Part shown: piece after piece, positions 45,546-54,123 of the stretch | How the letters are laid out: each line of letters begins with the position of its first letter | Position numbering within the stretch: the stretch's first letter is position 1 | Origin: Sediminicoccus sp. KRV36 | Lineage (GTDB): Bacteria; Pseudomonadota; Alphaproteobacteria; Acetobacterales; Acetobacteraceae | Direction: 5' to 3' | NCBI RefSeq assembly: GCF_023243115.1 | Contig: NZ_CP085081.1 | Coordinates: forward strand, 1,054,001-1,118,000 | DNA length: 64,000 nt | The notes under the pieces: model-generated | Told to the model about the DNA's origin: nothing | Databases searched by the model: none | Seen by the model: only the letters and a program-made list of their open reading frames with translations | Program-made: the position numbers and the translations under genes

Positions 45546-45797
45546 TCAGCCCATGCCGTCCTGGTGGCCAAGACCCTGGCCCGCGCGCCGCTGTGCCTTG
45601 CCCATGCTGAGTGCCAGGCTGAGGGCGAAGACGCCGCCCCCGCCCAGCGCCGCCGCCAGCACGAAGCCCCATTTCAGCAGCGCCGTGCGCGCCTTGGGGT
45701 CATCCATCACCTGCATCAGTTGCAGGCCGAAGATGAGCACGCCGATGCTGCCCAGGGTTGTCGCCACGATGCCGAAGCGGCGCATCTTGCGGTTCAT
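45546..45797 (-). CDS. Small two-helix membrane protein
   Basis: An 83-residue protein with two hydrophobic helices (FGIVATTLGSIGVLIFGLQLM and LLKWGFVLAAALGGGGVFALSLAL) and a polar, Gly/Gln-rich C-terminus. A GGAGG site lies 10 bases before its ATG. I recognise no family. It is downstream of the NDH-2 gene on the same strand (44-base gap), so it may be co-transcribed. Confidence 0.55.
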   Translation of the reverse strand: MNRKMRRFGIVATTLGSIGVLIFGLQLMQVMDDPKARTALLKWGFVLAAALGGGGVFALSLALSMGKAQRRAGQGLGHQDGMG

Positions 45798-45841
45798 GCC
45801 TGTCTTCCTCCCGATCGGTCACGCCGGTGCCGCGCCCGGCT

Positions 45842-47155
45842 TCAGTGAAGTTTGACACCGGGCTCGGCCCTTTGCGAGACCAGCCCCGTCACGGTCCGCC
45901 AGAAGGTCGGCGCGCTGCCATGCAGCGCCGTCTGGTGCATCTTGTAGAGCGAGCGATACATCAGCCGCGCGAAATACCCCTCGATGAACATGGATTTTCC
46001 CACCAGGAAGCCCATCAGGCTGCCCACCGTGCTGTATTTGCCGAGTGAGACGAGGGAGCCGAAATCGCGATAGACGAAGGGCTCCAGCGGCTTGCCGTCC
46101 AGCAGCCGCTCGATCTGGTTGTACATGTGGCTGGCCTGCTGGTGCGCGGCCTGGGCGCGCGGCGGGATGGGCTGGTCCGTGCCCTCCCGCGGGCAGGAGG
46201 CGCAGTCGCCCAGCGCGAAGATATTCTCATCCCGCGTGGTTTGCAGCGTGGGCAGCACCCGCAGCTGGTTGATGCGGTTGGTTTCCAGCCCGCCAATGTC
46301 GCGCAGGAAATCCGCCCCCTTCACGCCGGCCGCCCAGACGGTGAGTTCGGCCGGCAGCACGCTGCCATCGGCCAGCAGCACGCCATCGGCCCGCACCTCG
46401 GCCACGCGCGTGCCCGCATGCACCTCAACCCCCATCTGGGCCAGCAGATCGGCGGTGGCGGCCGAAATCCGCTCGGGCAGGGCGGGCAGGATGCGCGGGG
46501 CCGCCTCCACCAGCATGATGCGGATGTCGCGCTCGGGCTGGATGCGGTCCAGCCCGTAGGCGACCACGGCGCGCACGGTGCGGTGCAGTTCGGCGGCGAG
46601 TTCCGTGCCCGTCGCACCGGCGCCGATGATCGCCACATGCAATTGCCCGGGGCGCACCGGTTCGGCCTGCGCATTGGCGCGCAGGCAGGCATTCACCAGG
46701 CGGCGGTTGAAGCGGCTGGCCTGCTCCAGCGTCTCCAGCGGGATGGCGTGCTGCGCCGCACCCGGCGTGCCGAAATCATTGGTGACGCTGCCGACCGAGA
46801 TGATCAGCGTGTCATAGCCGAGGCGGCTGGCGGGCGTGATCTCACGGCCCTCATCATCCAGCATGGCGCCCAGCAGGATTTCCTTGGCCTCCCGGTCCAG
46901 CCCCACCATCTCGCCATAGCGATAGGTGAAATGGTGCCAATGCGCCTGCGCCAGGTAGTTCAGCTCATGCTGCGTGCGGTCCAGGCTGCCGGCCGCCACC
47001 GCATGCAGCAGCGGCTTCCACAGATGCGTGCGGCTGCGCTCCACCAGCGTGACCTGCGCGCGCTTGCCCCGGCCATGCCGATTGCCCAGGCGCGTGGCGA
47101 GTTCGAGGCCACCAGCACCCCCGCCGACGATCACGATGCGGTGCGGTTGATCCAT
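45842..47155 (-). CDS. ndh: Type II NADH dehydrogenase (NDH-2)
   Basis: A 437-residue flavoprotein that passes electrons from NADH to quinone without pumping protons. FAD motif IVIVGGGAGGLELATRLG at 8-25; NADH motif VAIIGAGATGTELAAEL near 175; ALGDCASCP near 300, the second FAD site. The C-terminus GYFARLMYRSLYKMHQTAL is amphipathic and similar to membrane-binding ends of NDH-2. Start 47155 is the ATG right before the FAD motif. It is divergent from the DUF3309 gene. The spacer has TTGT and ACAA nine bases apart (47168-47184). Confidence 0.85.
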   Translation of the reverse strand: MDQPHRIVIVGGGAGGLELATRLGNRHGRGKRAQVTLVERSRTHLWKPLLHAVAAGSLDRTQHELNYLAQAHWHHFTYRYGEMVGLDREAKEILLGAMLDDEGREITPASRLGYDTLIISVGSVTNDFGTPGAAQHAIPLETLEQASRFNRRLVNACLRANAQAEPVRPGQLHVAIIGAGATGTELAAELHRTVRAVVAYGLDRIQPERDIRIMLVEAAPRILPALPERISAATADLLAQMGVEVHAGTRVAEVRADGVLLADGSVLPAELTVWAAGVKGADFLRDIGGLETNRINQLRVLPTLQTTRDENIFALGDCASCPREGTDQPIPPRAQAAHQQASHMYNQIERLLDGKPLEPFVYRDFGSLVSLGKYSTVGSLMGFLVGKSMFIEGYFARLMYRSLYKMHQTALHGSAPTFWRTVTGLVSQRAEPGVKLH

Positions 47156-47296
47156 GCCCAGGCCCTCTTGTTGCGTCGCCACAATATCGCGCGAAATCGT
47201 TGCAGGCAAAAAACATACCGCACGCAACCGAAGGGGCGCATGCTGCGTTTCAAAGGCGATGGGCCCAATCACGCGCCCGGTCCAGGAACCTTCCCC

Positions 47297-47461
47297 ATGT
47301 CGCTCGGCACCATCCTCGTCATCCTGCTCATCATCTTCCTGCTGGGGGGCTTCAGCGGCCGCTTCGGTGGCTATGGCTATGGCTTCGGCCATGGCAGCAT
47401 CGGCGTGCTGGGCGTCGTGCTCATCGTCGTTGTCGTGCTGATGGTGCTCGGGCGCATCTGA
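47297..47461 (+). CDS. DUF3309 family small membrane protein
   Basis: A 54-residue protein that begins MSLGTILVILLIIFLLGGF, has a Gly/Tyr-rich middle (RFGGYGYGFGHGS) and ends with a second hydrophobic helix closing in LGRI. This is the layout of DUF3309 proteins, two-helix membrane peptides common in Proteobacteria and often stress-linked; function unknown. An AGGAA site lies seven bases before the ATG. It is easily missed because a longer frame runs through it. Confidence 0.75.
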   Translation: MSLGTILVILLIIFLLGGFSGRFGGYGYGFGHGSIGVLGVVLIVVVVLMVLGRI

Positions 47462-47472
47462 CGGGGGATGGC

Positions 47473-47793
47473 TTGCCGCAACCCTTCCTGGTCATACCAA
47501 CAGGGCTGCGGCTCGCGGTCCGGTTGACGCCGCGCGCGGGGCGGGACGGAGTGGATGGGATCGTGCGGCCCCCCGACGGGGCTGCGTATCTCCAGCTCCG
47601 TCTTGCCGCCCCGCCGGTGGAGGGGGCGGCCAATGCGGCCCTCATCGCCTTCCTCGCCAAGGCGCTGGATCTGCGCAAAGCCGACATCACCCTCATCGCC
47701 GGGCAGCGCGCCCGGCTGAAGCGCCTGGCGCTGGCGGGCGATGGGCCGGAACTGGCCCGGCGCGTCACCGCCTGGATCGCCCTCTCGACCTGA
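47473..47793 (+). CDS. DUF167/YggU family protein
   Basis: A 106-residue protein with RLAVRLTPRAGRDGVDGI, LRLAAPPVEGAANAALIAFLAKAL and ITLIAGQRARLKRLAL, the three blocks of the YggU/DUF167 family, a small alpha/beta protein of unknown role. No in-frame ATG precedes the domain, so a TTG at 47473 is the probable start, eleven bases after the DUF3309 stop. Confidence 0.72.
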   Translation: MPQPFLVIPTGLRLAVRLTPRAGRDGVDGIVRPPDGAAYLQLRLAAPPVEGAANAALIAFLAKALDLRKADITLIAGQRARLKRLALAGDGPELARRVTAWIALST

Positions 47794-47861
47794 GGCCCCC
47801 CCTCGACCTCATCCCTGGGGCGTGCTTTTCCCAACCCCGCATTCAGGAAAGGGGCAGGAAC

Positions 47862-48287
47862 GTGAGCGACATCTCCATCAATATCGGCGGCGACATCTTC
47901 GAGGCCCGCTTCGAGACCGAAGCCGCGCCCAACACCGTGGCCCGCTTCCGCCAGCTGCTGCCCTACCGGGACCGCATCATCCATGTGCGCTGGAGCGGCG
48001 AGGCCTGCTGGATCCCGATGGGCGAGCGTGACCTGTCCATCGGCTATGAGAACGCCACCAGCTACCCGGCGCCGGGCCAGCTCATTGTCTATCCGGGCGG
48101 CATTCCGGGCGCGGTGAGCGAGACAGAAATCCTGGTGGCCTACGGGCCCTGCTGCTTCGCCAGCAAGGCGGGGCAGCTCGCCGGCAATCACTTCCTGACC
48201 ATCACGGCGGATCTGGAGCGGCTGGCGAAGGTGTGCCGCTCGGTGCTGTGGGATGGGGCGAAGGATATCGTGTTCTCGGCGAGGTAA
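47862..48287 (+). CDS. DUF3830 family protein, cyclophilin-like fold
   Basis: A 141-residue protein with DISINIGGDIFEARFETEAAPNTVARFRQLLPY, resembling the start of cyclophilins, and VAYGPCCFASKAGQLAGNHF. DUF3830 proteins share a cyclophilin-like barrel but lack proven isomerase activity; they are often found beside amidohydrolase or racemase genes. The nearby M3 peptidase and racemase-like genes are on the other strand. It ends at two hairpins of element C. Confidence 0.72.
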   Translation: MSDISINIGGDIFEARFETEAAPNTVARFRQLLPYRDRIIHVRWSGEACWIPMGERDLSIGYENATSYPAPGQLIVYPGGIPGAVSETEILVAYGPCCFASKAGQLAGNHFLTITADLERLAKVCRSVLWDGAKDIVFSAR

Positions 48288-48289
48288 GG

Positions 48290-48330
48290 CCAGGGTTCCA
48301 CCCTGGACCCGCTGGGGCCATGGGCCCCAG
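48290..48330. terminator. Paired hairpins between convergent genes (element C)
   Basis: Stem one: 6-bp arms (48290-48295 with 48301-48306). Stem two: 8-bp arms (48312-48319 with 48323-48330). The right arm and following bases, GGCCCCAGACCCC, are identical to the inner hairpin arm at 20162-20174, marking a third repeated palindrome type. Confidence 0.55.
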
Positions 48331-48338
48331 ACCCCGGC

Positions 48339-50003
48339 TCAGCTGAGCGCCTGCTCCGCCTCGCGCACCACTTCGGCCAGGGCGCCCGGCGCGAAGGGCG
48401 AGACCAGCCCGGCGCCGCGCGCCAGATCCTGGAAGGGCGCCGAGCCGCCACGGGCACAGAGCGCCACGTAATCATCCAGCGCGGCCTTGGCGTCGTGGCG
48501 GGACTTCACCCAGAACTGCATCGCGCAGCACAAGGCCAGCGTGTAATCAATGTAGTAGAAGGGGCTGTTGTAGATGTGCTGCTTGGCCTGCCAGCGGCCG
48601 CCCTTGGCCGGGTAGGCCAGGTCCCCGTAGTCGGTCCAGGGCATGTAGCGGCGTTCCAGCCGCTGCCAGATCGCGTGGCGTTCCTCGGGCGTCGCCTCGG
48701 GCTTCGCATAGACCTCGTGCTGGAAGTGATCCACGCAGACGCCATAGGGCAGGAAGGCGAGGGAGGTGATCAGGTGCATCCGGCGGAAGCGGTCGGCCGC
48801 AGCCTCGCCCACCAGCAGTCCCATCTGCGGATGCGTCAGGAATTCGAGGCCCATGGAGTGGATCTCCGCCGCCTCCATGGTGGGCCAGAGCTGGTCAATG
48901 CCTGGCTGATGGCGGCTTTCCCAGCACTGGAAGGCATGCCCCATCTCATGCGTGAAGACGCCGATATCGTGATGCGTGCCGTTGAAATTGGCGAAGATGA
49001 AGGGCACGCCCGCGGTCGGGAAGGAGGTGCAGAAACCACCCCCCGCCTTGCCCGGACGGTTCTTCAAATCGAGGAAGCCACCCGCCTGCATGGCCCGGTA
49101 GAATTCGCCGAGGCGCGGGTCCATCCGGTCGAACATGGTCTGCGCGGCGGTAACCAGCGTGTCGTGGTCGCCGATGGGTGCCGGGTTGCCTTGCGGGTCG
49201 ATCAGCGCCTCATCCCAGTAGCGCAGCCTGTCCCAGCCGAACTCCGCGCGGCGGGCTTCGAGCAGCCTCGCGACGAGGGGGACCACATGCTCGGCCACCT
49301 GGTCACGGTAGCGGGCCACATCCGCCGCGTCGTAATCCACGCGCCGCATGCGGCGATAGGCGAGGGGGATGAAATTGGCGTCGCCCAGCTTCAACGCCAT
49401 GCGGTGCCGCAGCTTCACCAGCGCGTCATAGATCTCGTCCAGCTCGGCGCCGTTCTGCGCGAAGAAATTCCAGCGCGCGGCCTCGGCTGCGTGGCGCATG
49501 GCGCGGTCCGCATGCTCGGCATAGGGAGCGAGGCCGGAGAGATTCAGCACCTTGCCATCCAGCGGGATCTTCGCCGAGGCGAGCAGCGCGGTGTAGCGCG
49601 CGGAGAGGCGTGATTCCTCCTCCAGATCCTCGGTGATTTCGGGGTTGAAGGTGGTGATGTCCGTCTCCCACAGGCGCCGCACATGGGCCCCCACCAGCGC
49701 CTCGATGCCGGCGCGGTCGGGGTCACCCAGCAGGCGGCGCTTGATCGCCACCTCATGCCCGGTGGCGACGGGGGCGAGCTTGTCGGCGTATTCGCGCGCG
49801 GATTTCGCGGCCGCATCCGTCGTGTCCTGGGCAAAGCGCAGATGCACCAGGGCGCTCCATGTGTCGTAGGTGCGGCGCGCCGTGTCCCACTGCGCGACGG
49901 CCGTGGCGCGATCCCCGGCATCGAGCAGGGCCGCGATGGCGGCGAATTCGGCGGCGAGGCTTTCTTCGGTGGGCGTCGGGGCCGTGATGTCCTGGAAACG
50001 CAT
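48339..50003 (-). CDS. M3 family oligoendopeptidase (PepF-like)
   Basis: A 554-residue zinc metallopeptidase. GVFTHEMGHAFQCWES holds the HExxH zinc motif, with the third ligand Glu in AAEIHSMGLEFL. The helical N-terminal half is normal for the family. It cuts short peptides in the cytosol. It starts three bases after the stop of the racemase-like gene, so both are in one operon. Confidence 0.85.
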   Translation of the reverse strand: MRFQDITAPTPTEESLAAEFAAIAALLDAGDRATAVAQWDTARRTYDTWSALVHLRFAQDTTDAAAKSAREYADKLAPVATGHEVAIKRRLLGDPDRAGIEALVGAHVRRLWETDITTFNPEITEDLEEESRLSARYTALLASAKIPLDGKVLNLSGLAPYAEHADRAMRHAAEAARWNFFAQNGAELDEIYDALVKLRHRMALKLGDANFIPLAYRRMRRVDYDAADVARYRDQVAEHVVPLVARLLEARRAEFGWDRLRYWDEALIDPQGNPAPIGDHDTLVTAAQTMFDRMDPRLGEFYRAMQAGGFLDLKNRPGKAGGGFCTSFPTAGVPFIFANFNGTHHDIGVFTHEMGHAFQCWESRHQPGIDQLWPTMEAAEIHSMGLEFLTHPQMGLLVGEAAADRFRRMHLITSLAFLPYGVCVDHFQHEVYAKPEATPEERHAIWQRLERRYMPWTDYGDLAYPAKGGRWQAKQHIYNSPFYYIDYTLALCCAMQFWVKSRHDAKAALDDYVALCARGGSAPFQDLARGAGLVSPFAPGALAEVVREAEQALS

Positions 50004-50006
50004 GAT

Positions 50007-50756
50007 CTAGAACTCCGCCATCAGGCGGCCGAAGCCGTCCAGTTTATCCGTGATGCCCTGGGCGCGCAGCGCATGCCACCAGGTGGCGGTGTTGATGGCG
50101 ATGACGGGCTTGCCCAGCCACATTTCGGCGGCGGCGGCGAGGCGCACCATGGAGAGGTTGGTGCCCACCTGCACGATGGCATCCACGTCATCGCCATCCA
50201 GCTCGCGCAGTACGGGCACCAGCTCAGCCGGGGTGACTTCGGCGATGGCGGTCCAGCGCGGGCATTGGAGTGCGCGGTCACGCACCGTGGTGTAGCCCAT
50301 ATCGCCGAAATAGCGGATCACCTCGGCATTCATGCTGGGCCAGTAGGGCGAGAGGACCGCGAGCCGCTTCACCCCGCCATAGGCTTGCAAGGCGGCGTGG
50401 CAGGAATGCGAGCCGACGGAGATCTTCAGCCCGCTCACCTCCTCCACGCTTTTTACGAAGCGATCAGCCCCCGTGACGCCATCGAAGAAGGTGACCGCGC
50501 TCATGCCCATCACCAGGTAGTCGGGCTTGCAGGTCATTACGCTGCGCACGGCGTCCAGTGTGTTGGCGCCGATCAGCTCGGCCCCGGCGCGGAAGGTCTC
50601 GTTGCTGACGGCGTCGGAATCGGGGGTGAAGATGCGGCTGTAATGCGCGGTGACGCCGGGCGGGCGCATCATGTCGAAATCCGGCTGCACCACCGTGTTG
50701 GTGGAAGGCCCCATCACCCCGAATTTCGCCCTTGAGCCCAGAACATCGCGCATCAC
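50007..50756 (-). CDS. Asp/Glu racemase-like protein (maleate isomerase/arylmalonate decarboxylase group)
   Basis: A 249-residue protein with FGVMGPSTNTVVQPDF at the start, as in maleate cis-trans isomerases, LVMGMSAVTFFDG at the first active-site loop and AIVQVGTNLSMVRL at the second. In this superfamily one or both loops normally carry a catalytic Cys; here neither does (three Cys lie elsewhere). It may be a non-standard enzyme or a binding protein. A second Met is next to the first, so the start is 50756 or 50753. The M3 peptidase gene follows three bases later. Confidence 0.7.
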   Translation of the reverse strand: MMRDVLGSRAKFGVMGPSTNTVVQPDFDMMRPPGVTAHYSRIFTPDSDAVSNETFRAGAELIGANTLDAVRSVMTCKPDYLVMGMSAVTFFDGVTGADRFVKSVEEVSGLKISVGSHSCHAALQAYGGVKRLAVLSPYWPSMNAEVIRYFGDMGYTTVRDRALQCPRWTAIAEVTPAELVPVLRELDGDDVDAIVQVGTNLSMVRLAAAAEMWLGKPVIAINTATWWHALRAQGITDKLDGFGRLMAEF

Positions 50757-50870
50757 TCTCGCCCCATCGGTTGCAGCGCCGGAGTCTTGCGCCGCGCGGC
50801 GCCGCGCACAAGCCGCGCTTGCGAGGTGCCGGGCCGCCGCCTATTGCGGGGCTGAACCCGGAGTGCCGCC

Positions 50871-51839
50871 ATGCCCTTCTCCCGCCGCCTGATCCTCACG
50901 GCCCCCCTGCTCCCCTTTGCGGCCCAGGCACAGGAAGCCTGGCCCGCGCGGGGGCCGATCCGCTTCATCGTCCCCGGCCCCGCCGGCGGTGCGGGCGATG
51001 TGACGGGCCGGCTGGTGATGGAGCGCGTGGCGGCGCGCATCGGCCAGCAGATCGTGATCGAGAACCGGCCCGGGGCGGGCACCAATATCGGCATGACGGC
51101 CGTGGCCCGCGCGGCGCCCGATGGCTATGTGCTGGGCTTGGCCAGCATCGCCAGCCATGCGGTGAACCGCACGCTGTATCGCAGCCTGCCCTTTGATCCC
51201 GTGGCGGATTTCGCGCCGGTCAGCCTGATGGCGCTGGTGCCCAACCTGATGGTCATCCCGCCCGGCCTGCCGGTCACGAATGTCACGGAATTCGTGGCCT
51301 ATGCGCGGGCGCGGCCGGGGCAGATCAATTTCGGCTCGGTCGGCGCCGGTTCCTCGCAGCATCTGGCGGGCGCGCAATTCGCGCAGGCCACGGGGATCGA
51401 GATGCAGCACATCCCGTATAATGCGGGCGGGCAGATGAACACGGACCTGATCGGGAACCGCATCCAGGTGCTGTTCCAGTCGGTCAGCGCGGTGGCGGAG
51501 CTGGCGCGGGCGGGGCGGGTGCGGCCGCTCGCCGTGACCGGCACCGAACGCGCGCCCGCCTTCACCGATGTGCCGACGCTGCGTGAGGCCGGGGTGGATA
51601 TTGTCTCGACCGGCTGGTTCGGCGTGGTGGCGCCGGCCCAGACGCCCGCCCCGATCCTGGAGCGGCTGCACCGCGAGACGGTGGCCGCCCTGGCCGAGCC
51701 CGGCCTGGCGGCGCGGCTGGTGGCCGGCGGCAGCCTGCCCCGCGCCTCGGCCAGCCGGGCCGATTTCGCGCGCTTCATGGCCGAGGAGACGGCGCGCTGG
51801 GCGCCCGTGGTGCGCGCCACCGGCGCCACGGTGGATTGA
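50871..51839 (+). CDS. Bug-family (TctC-like) binding protein
   Basis: A 322-residue periplasmic binding protein. Signal sequence MPFSRRLILTAPLLPFAAQAQ, then RFIVPGPAGGAGDVTGRLV and IVIENRPGAGTNIGM, the Bug signature, and QHIPYNAGGQMNTDLIGN. It is divergent from the racemase-like gene and may import its substrate (inference). No membrane partner is present. It meets the convergent monooxygenase gene after only four bases. Confidence 0.85.
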   Translation: MPFSRRLILTAPLLPFAAQAQEAWPARGPIRFIVPGPAGGAGDVTGRLVMERVAARIGQQIVIENRPGAGTNIGMTAVARAAPDGYVLGLASIASHAVNRTLYRSLPFDPVADFAPVSLMALVPNLMVIPPGLPVTNVTEFVAYARARPGQINFGSVGAGSSQHLAGAQFAQATGIEMQHIPYNAGGQMNTDLIGNRIQVLFQSVSAVAELARAGRVRPLAVTGTERAPAFTDVPTLREAGVDIVSTGWFGVVAPAQTPAPILERLHRETVAALAEPGLAARLVAGGSLPRASASRADFARFMAEETARWAPVVRATGATVD

Positions 51840-51843
51840 GCCG

Positions 51844-53433
51844 TCAGGCCAGGCGCAATTCCCGATAGCCGCCCGCCGCCACCTCATCGCAACGCGCGCG
51901 ATAGGCCGGCGCGCTGCCGCTGTAGCGCGCGACGACGCGGGTCTGCCGGCCTTCGACATTCTTGTTCACGCCGGTGAACCAGGAATCCACCTCGTTCGAG
52001 AGGAGGCCGATGGAGCACTCCATCACATGCGCCATCCATTCGGCCACCGCCTCGGGCCGCGCCTCGGCCTCGGTGAGGTGGTGCGCCTGCATGTGGCGCA
52101 GCAGGGCTGTCACCCATTCCACATTGTATTCGATGCTGCGCGGAATATTGCCCAGCGCCGTATGCGGCCCCAGCAGCATGAACATGTTGGGGAAGCCCTC
52201 GGCCAGCATGCCGACCAGCGTGCGCGCGCCCTCGGCCCAGGCCTGCCGAAGCGGGAGGCCATCGCGGCCACGGATATCAATCCGGTCAAAGGCGCCGGTC
52301 AGCCCGTCAAAGCCCGTCGCGTAGATGATGATGTCGAATGCGAAGTCACGCTCGGTGGTGGAAAGCCCCGTGGGCGTGATGCGCGTGATGGGGGTGGCCT
52401 TGCTGTCCACCAGCTCGACATTGGGCTGGTTGTAGACCTCGTAGTAGCGCGTCTCCATCGGCACCCGGCGGGTGCCGAAGCCGTGGTTCTTCGGGATCAG
52501 CATCTCGGCGATGCGCGGGTCCTTCACGCGGGCGCGGATCTTGCGGGCGATGAAGTCGGAGATCTCGGCATTGGCGGCCGGGTCCGTGTAGCTGTCGCGG
52601 AAATTGCCGACCCAGATGCCGAAGCCGGGCAGCGCGTAGAGTTCCTCGTAGAAGGCCTCACGCTCCGCTTTCGTCACCTCGAAGGTGCCGCGCGGATCGG
52701 CGGTGTGGATGAAGCAGGCGAAGGTCTCGGCGCAGCGGCGGAACATCTGGGGGTAATCGGCTTTGATGCGGCGCTGCTCCGCCTCGGTGATGGGGCGGTT
52801 GTGCAGCGGCGCGCACCAATTGGGCGTGCGCTGGAACACCGTGAGGTGGCCCGCCGTCTTCGCCACCTCCTGGATGGTCTGCACGCCGGTCGCACCCGTA
52901 CCGATCACGGCGACGCGCTTGCCCTTGAAATCAATGCCGTCCTTCGGCCAGCGGGCGGTGTGGAAGGACGGCCCCGGGAAGCTCTCGATGCCTTCGATGC
53001 GCGGCAGGGTATGGGCCGAGAGCGGGCCGATCGCGGTGATCAGGAAGCGCGCCTGGTGCGTGCTGCCATCGGCCAATGTCACGCGCCAGGCATCACCCGT
53101 GCGATGTGCGGATTTCACCTCGGCGTTGAACTGGATGTCGCGGTGCAGATCGTATTTCCCGGCGACGCGCTCCAGGTAGCGCAGGGTTTCAGGCTGCGGG
53201 GCGAAATGCTCGGACCAGCTCCATTCCTGGAGCAATTCGGGGTCGAAGGAGAAGCCGTAGGAATAGCTCTCGGAATCGAAGCGCGCACCGGGATAGCGGT
53301 TCCAGTACCAGGTGCCGCCCACGCCGGTGCCGGCCTCGAACACACGGACCCGCAGCCCCAATTCCCGCAGCCGGATGAGCTGATACATGCCGGACATGCC
53401 GGCCCCGATGATGATGGCGTCGAAATCAGCCAT
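51844..53433 (-). CDS. Flavin-containing monooxygenase, Baeyer-Villiger type
   Basis: A 529-residue enzyme. FAD motif AIIIGAGMSGMYQL at 6-19, the Baeyer-Villiger fingerprint FPGPSFHTARWP (FxGxxxHxxxW), NADPH motif VAVIGTGATGVQTI, and YPGARFDSESYSYGFSF typical of cyclohexanone monooxygenase relatives. It would turn a ketone into an ester or lactone with O2 and NADPH. ATG 53433 is the start right before the FAD motif; the open frame upstream is not protein-like. Substrate unknown. Confidence 0.83.
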   Translation of the reverse strand: MADFDAIIIGAGMSGMYQLIRLRELGLRVRVFEAGTGVGGTWYWNRYPGARFDSESYSYGFSFDPELLQEWSWSEHFAPQPETLRYLERVAGKYDLHRDIQFNAEVKSAHRTGDAWRVTLADGSTHQARFLITAIGPLSAHTLPRIEGIESFPGPSFHTARWPKDGIDFKGKRVAVIGTGATGVQTIQEVAKTAGHLTVFQRTPNWCAPLHNRPITEAEQRRIKADYPQMFRRCAETFACFIHTADPRGTFEVTKAEREAFYEELYALPGFGIWVGNFRDSYTDPAANAEISDFIARKIRARVKDPRIAEMLIPKNHGFGTRRVPMETRYYEVYNQPNVELVDSKATPITRITPTGLSTTERDFAFDIIIYATGFDGLTGAFDRIDIRGRDGLPLRQAWAEGARTLVGMLAEGFPNMFMLLGPHTALGNIPRSIEYNVEWVTALLRHMQAHHLTEAEARPEAVAEWMAHVMECSIGLLSNEVDSWFTGVNKNVEGRQTRVVARYSGSAPAYRARCDEVAAGGYRELRLA

Positions 53434-53570
53434 GCGCGGCGCTGGCCTCCTGCTCGGTGAATGCGATGCTGCCTTCGCCGGCCATTCTGCCGCCGCCGTG
53501 GCCATGGGCAGCATGCTGCGCGCCTCTGCCCCGCGCAAGGCGCCCCGGCCATATGGCCAGGGCCGTCACC

Positions 53571-53996
53571 TCAGCGGGATCCGGGGGCCGCGAAGGCGCA
53601 GGTGAAGCGGATCTGCGCGCCCACCTGGGCCGGCGTCGGCGCGCCCTGGCCGGCGGCGTTCTGCGTCCGCAGCACCATCAGCACCACGTCATTCTGCTGG
53701 TTCGGCGCCAGGGTGAAGCGCGCCAGCGGGCGGGTGATCTCCCAATTGCCGAAGCGCGCCACGGCGATGGACATGGTCGCCGTGATCGAGCGGCCGCCCT
53801 GGTAATCCTGGTTCTGGAACTGGCCGTGATACTCCACCTCGGCGGTGCGGCCATTCGACAGGACGTTGCTGTAGAAGGCGTTGGTGGCGAGCACCTGGCC
53901 GTTGCAGAAGCGCGGCAGGGCTTGCGCCGCCGCCGGATGGGCAAAGCCGGCGAGCATGGCGGCGGCGGCGATGGCGGCGGTGCTGATGCGGGTCAT
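53571..53996 (-). CDS. Secreted protein of unknown function
   Basis: A 141-residue protein with signal sequence MTRISTAAIAAAAMLAGFAHPAAAQ. The mature part has one Cys near each end (RFCNG and RFTCAF), a central SITATMSIAV stretch and beta-rich composition. The layout (two Cys, SITAT segment, about 115 mature residues) resembles the secreted protein at 17904-18353, which may be a distant paralogue. I recognise no family. Confidence 0.58.
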   Translation of the reverse strand: MTRISTAAIAAAAMLAGFAHPAAAQALPRFCNGQVLATNAFYSNVLSNGRTAEVEYHGQFQNQDYQGGRSITATMSIAVARFGNWEITRPLARFTLAPNQQNDVVLMVLRTQNAAGQGAPTPAQVGAQIRFTCAFAAPGSR

Positions 53997-54123
53997 GGCA
54001 GGGCATCCTTTGGGTCGTGCAGGCCCCCGGGGCGGGTTCCGATGCAGGCAAGCTGCGCCCCTGCCGGCCGAAGGGCCATGCGTCTGAACCGATCCCGCCG
54101 AATGGCCGCGCCGATGATGCGCG

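Noticed and set aside
47168..47184. TTGT-N9-ACAA as an FNR-type site upstream of NDH-2
   Set aside because: FNR sites need TTGAT-N4-ATCAA; spacing and bases do not match.
46127..47296. Long plus-strand frame running into the DUF3309 gene
   Set aside because: Only its last 54 codons look like protein; the rest lies antisense to NDH-2.
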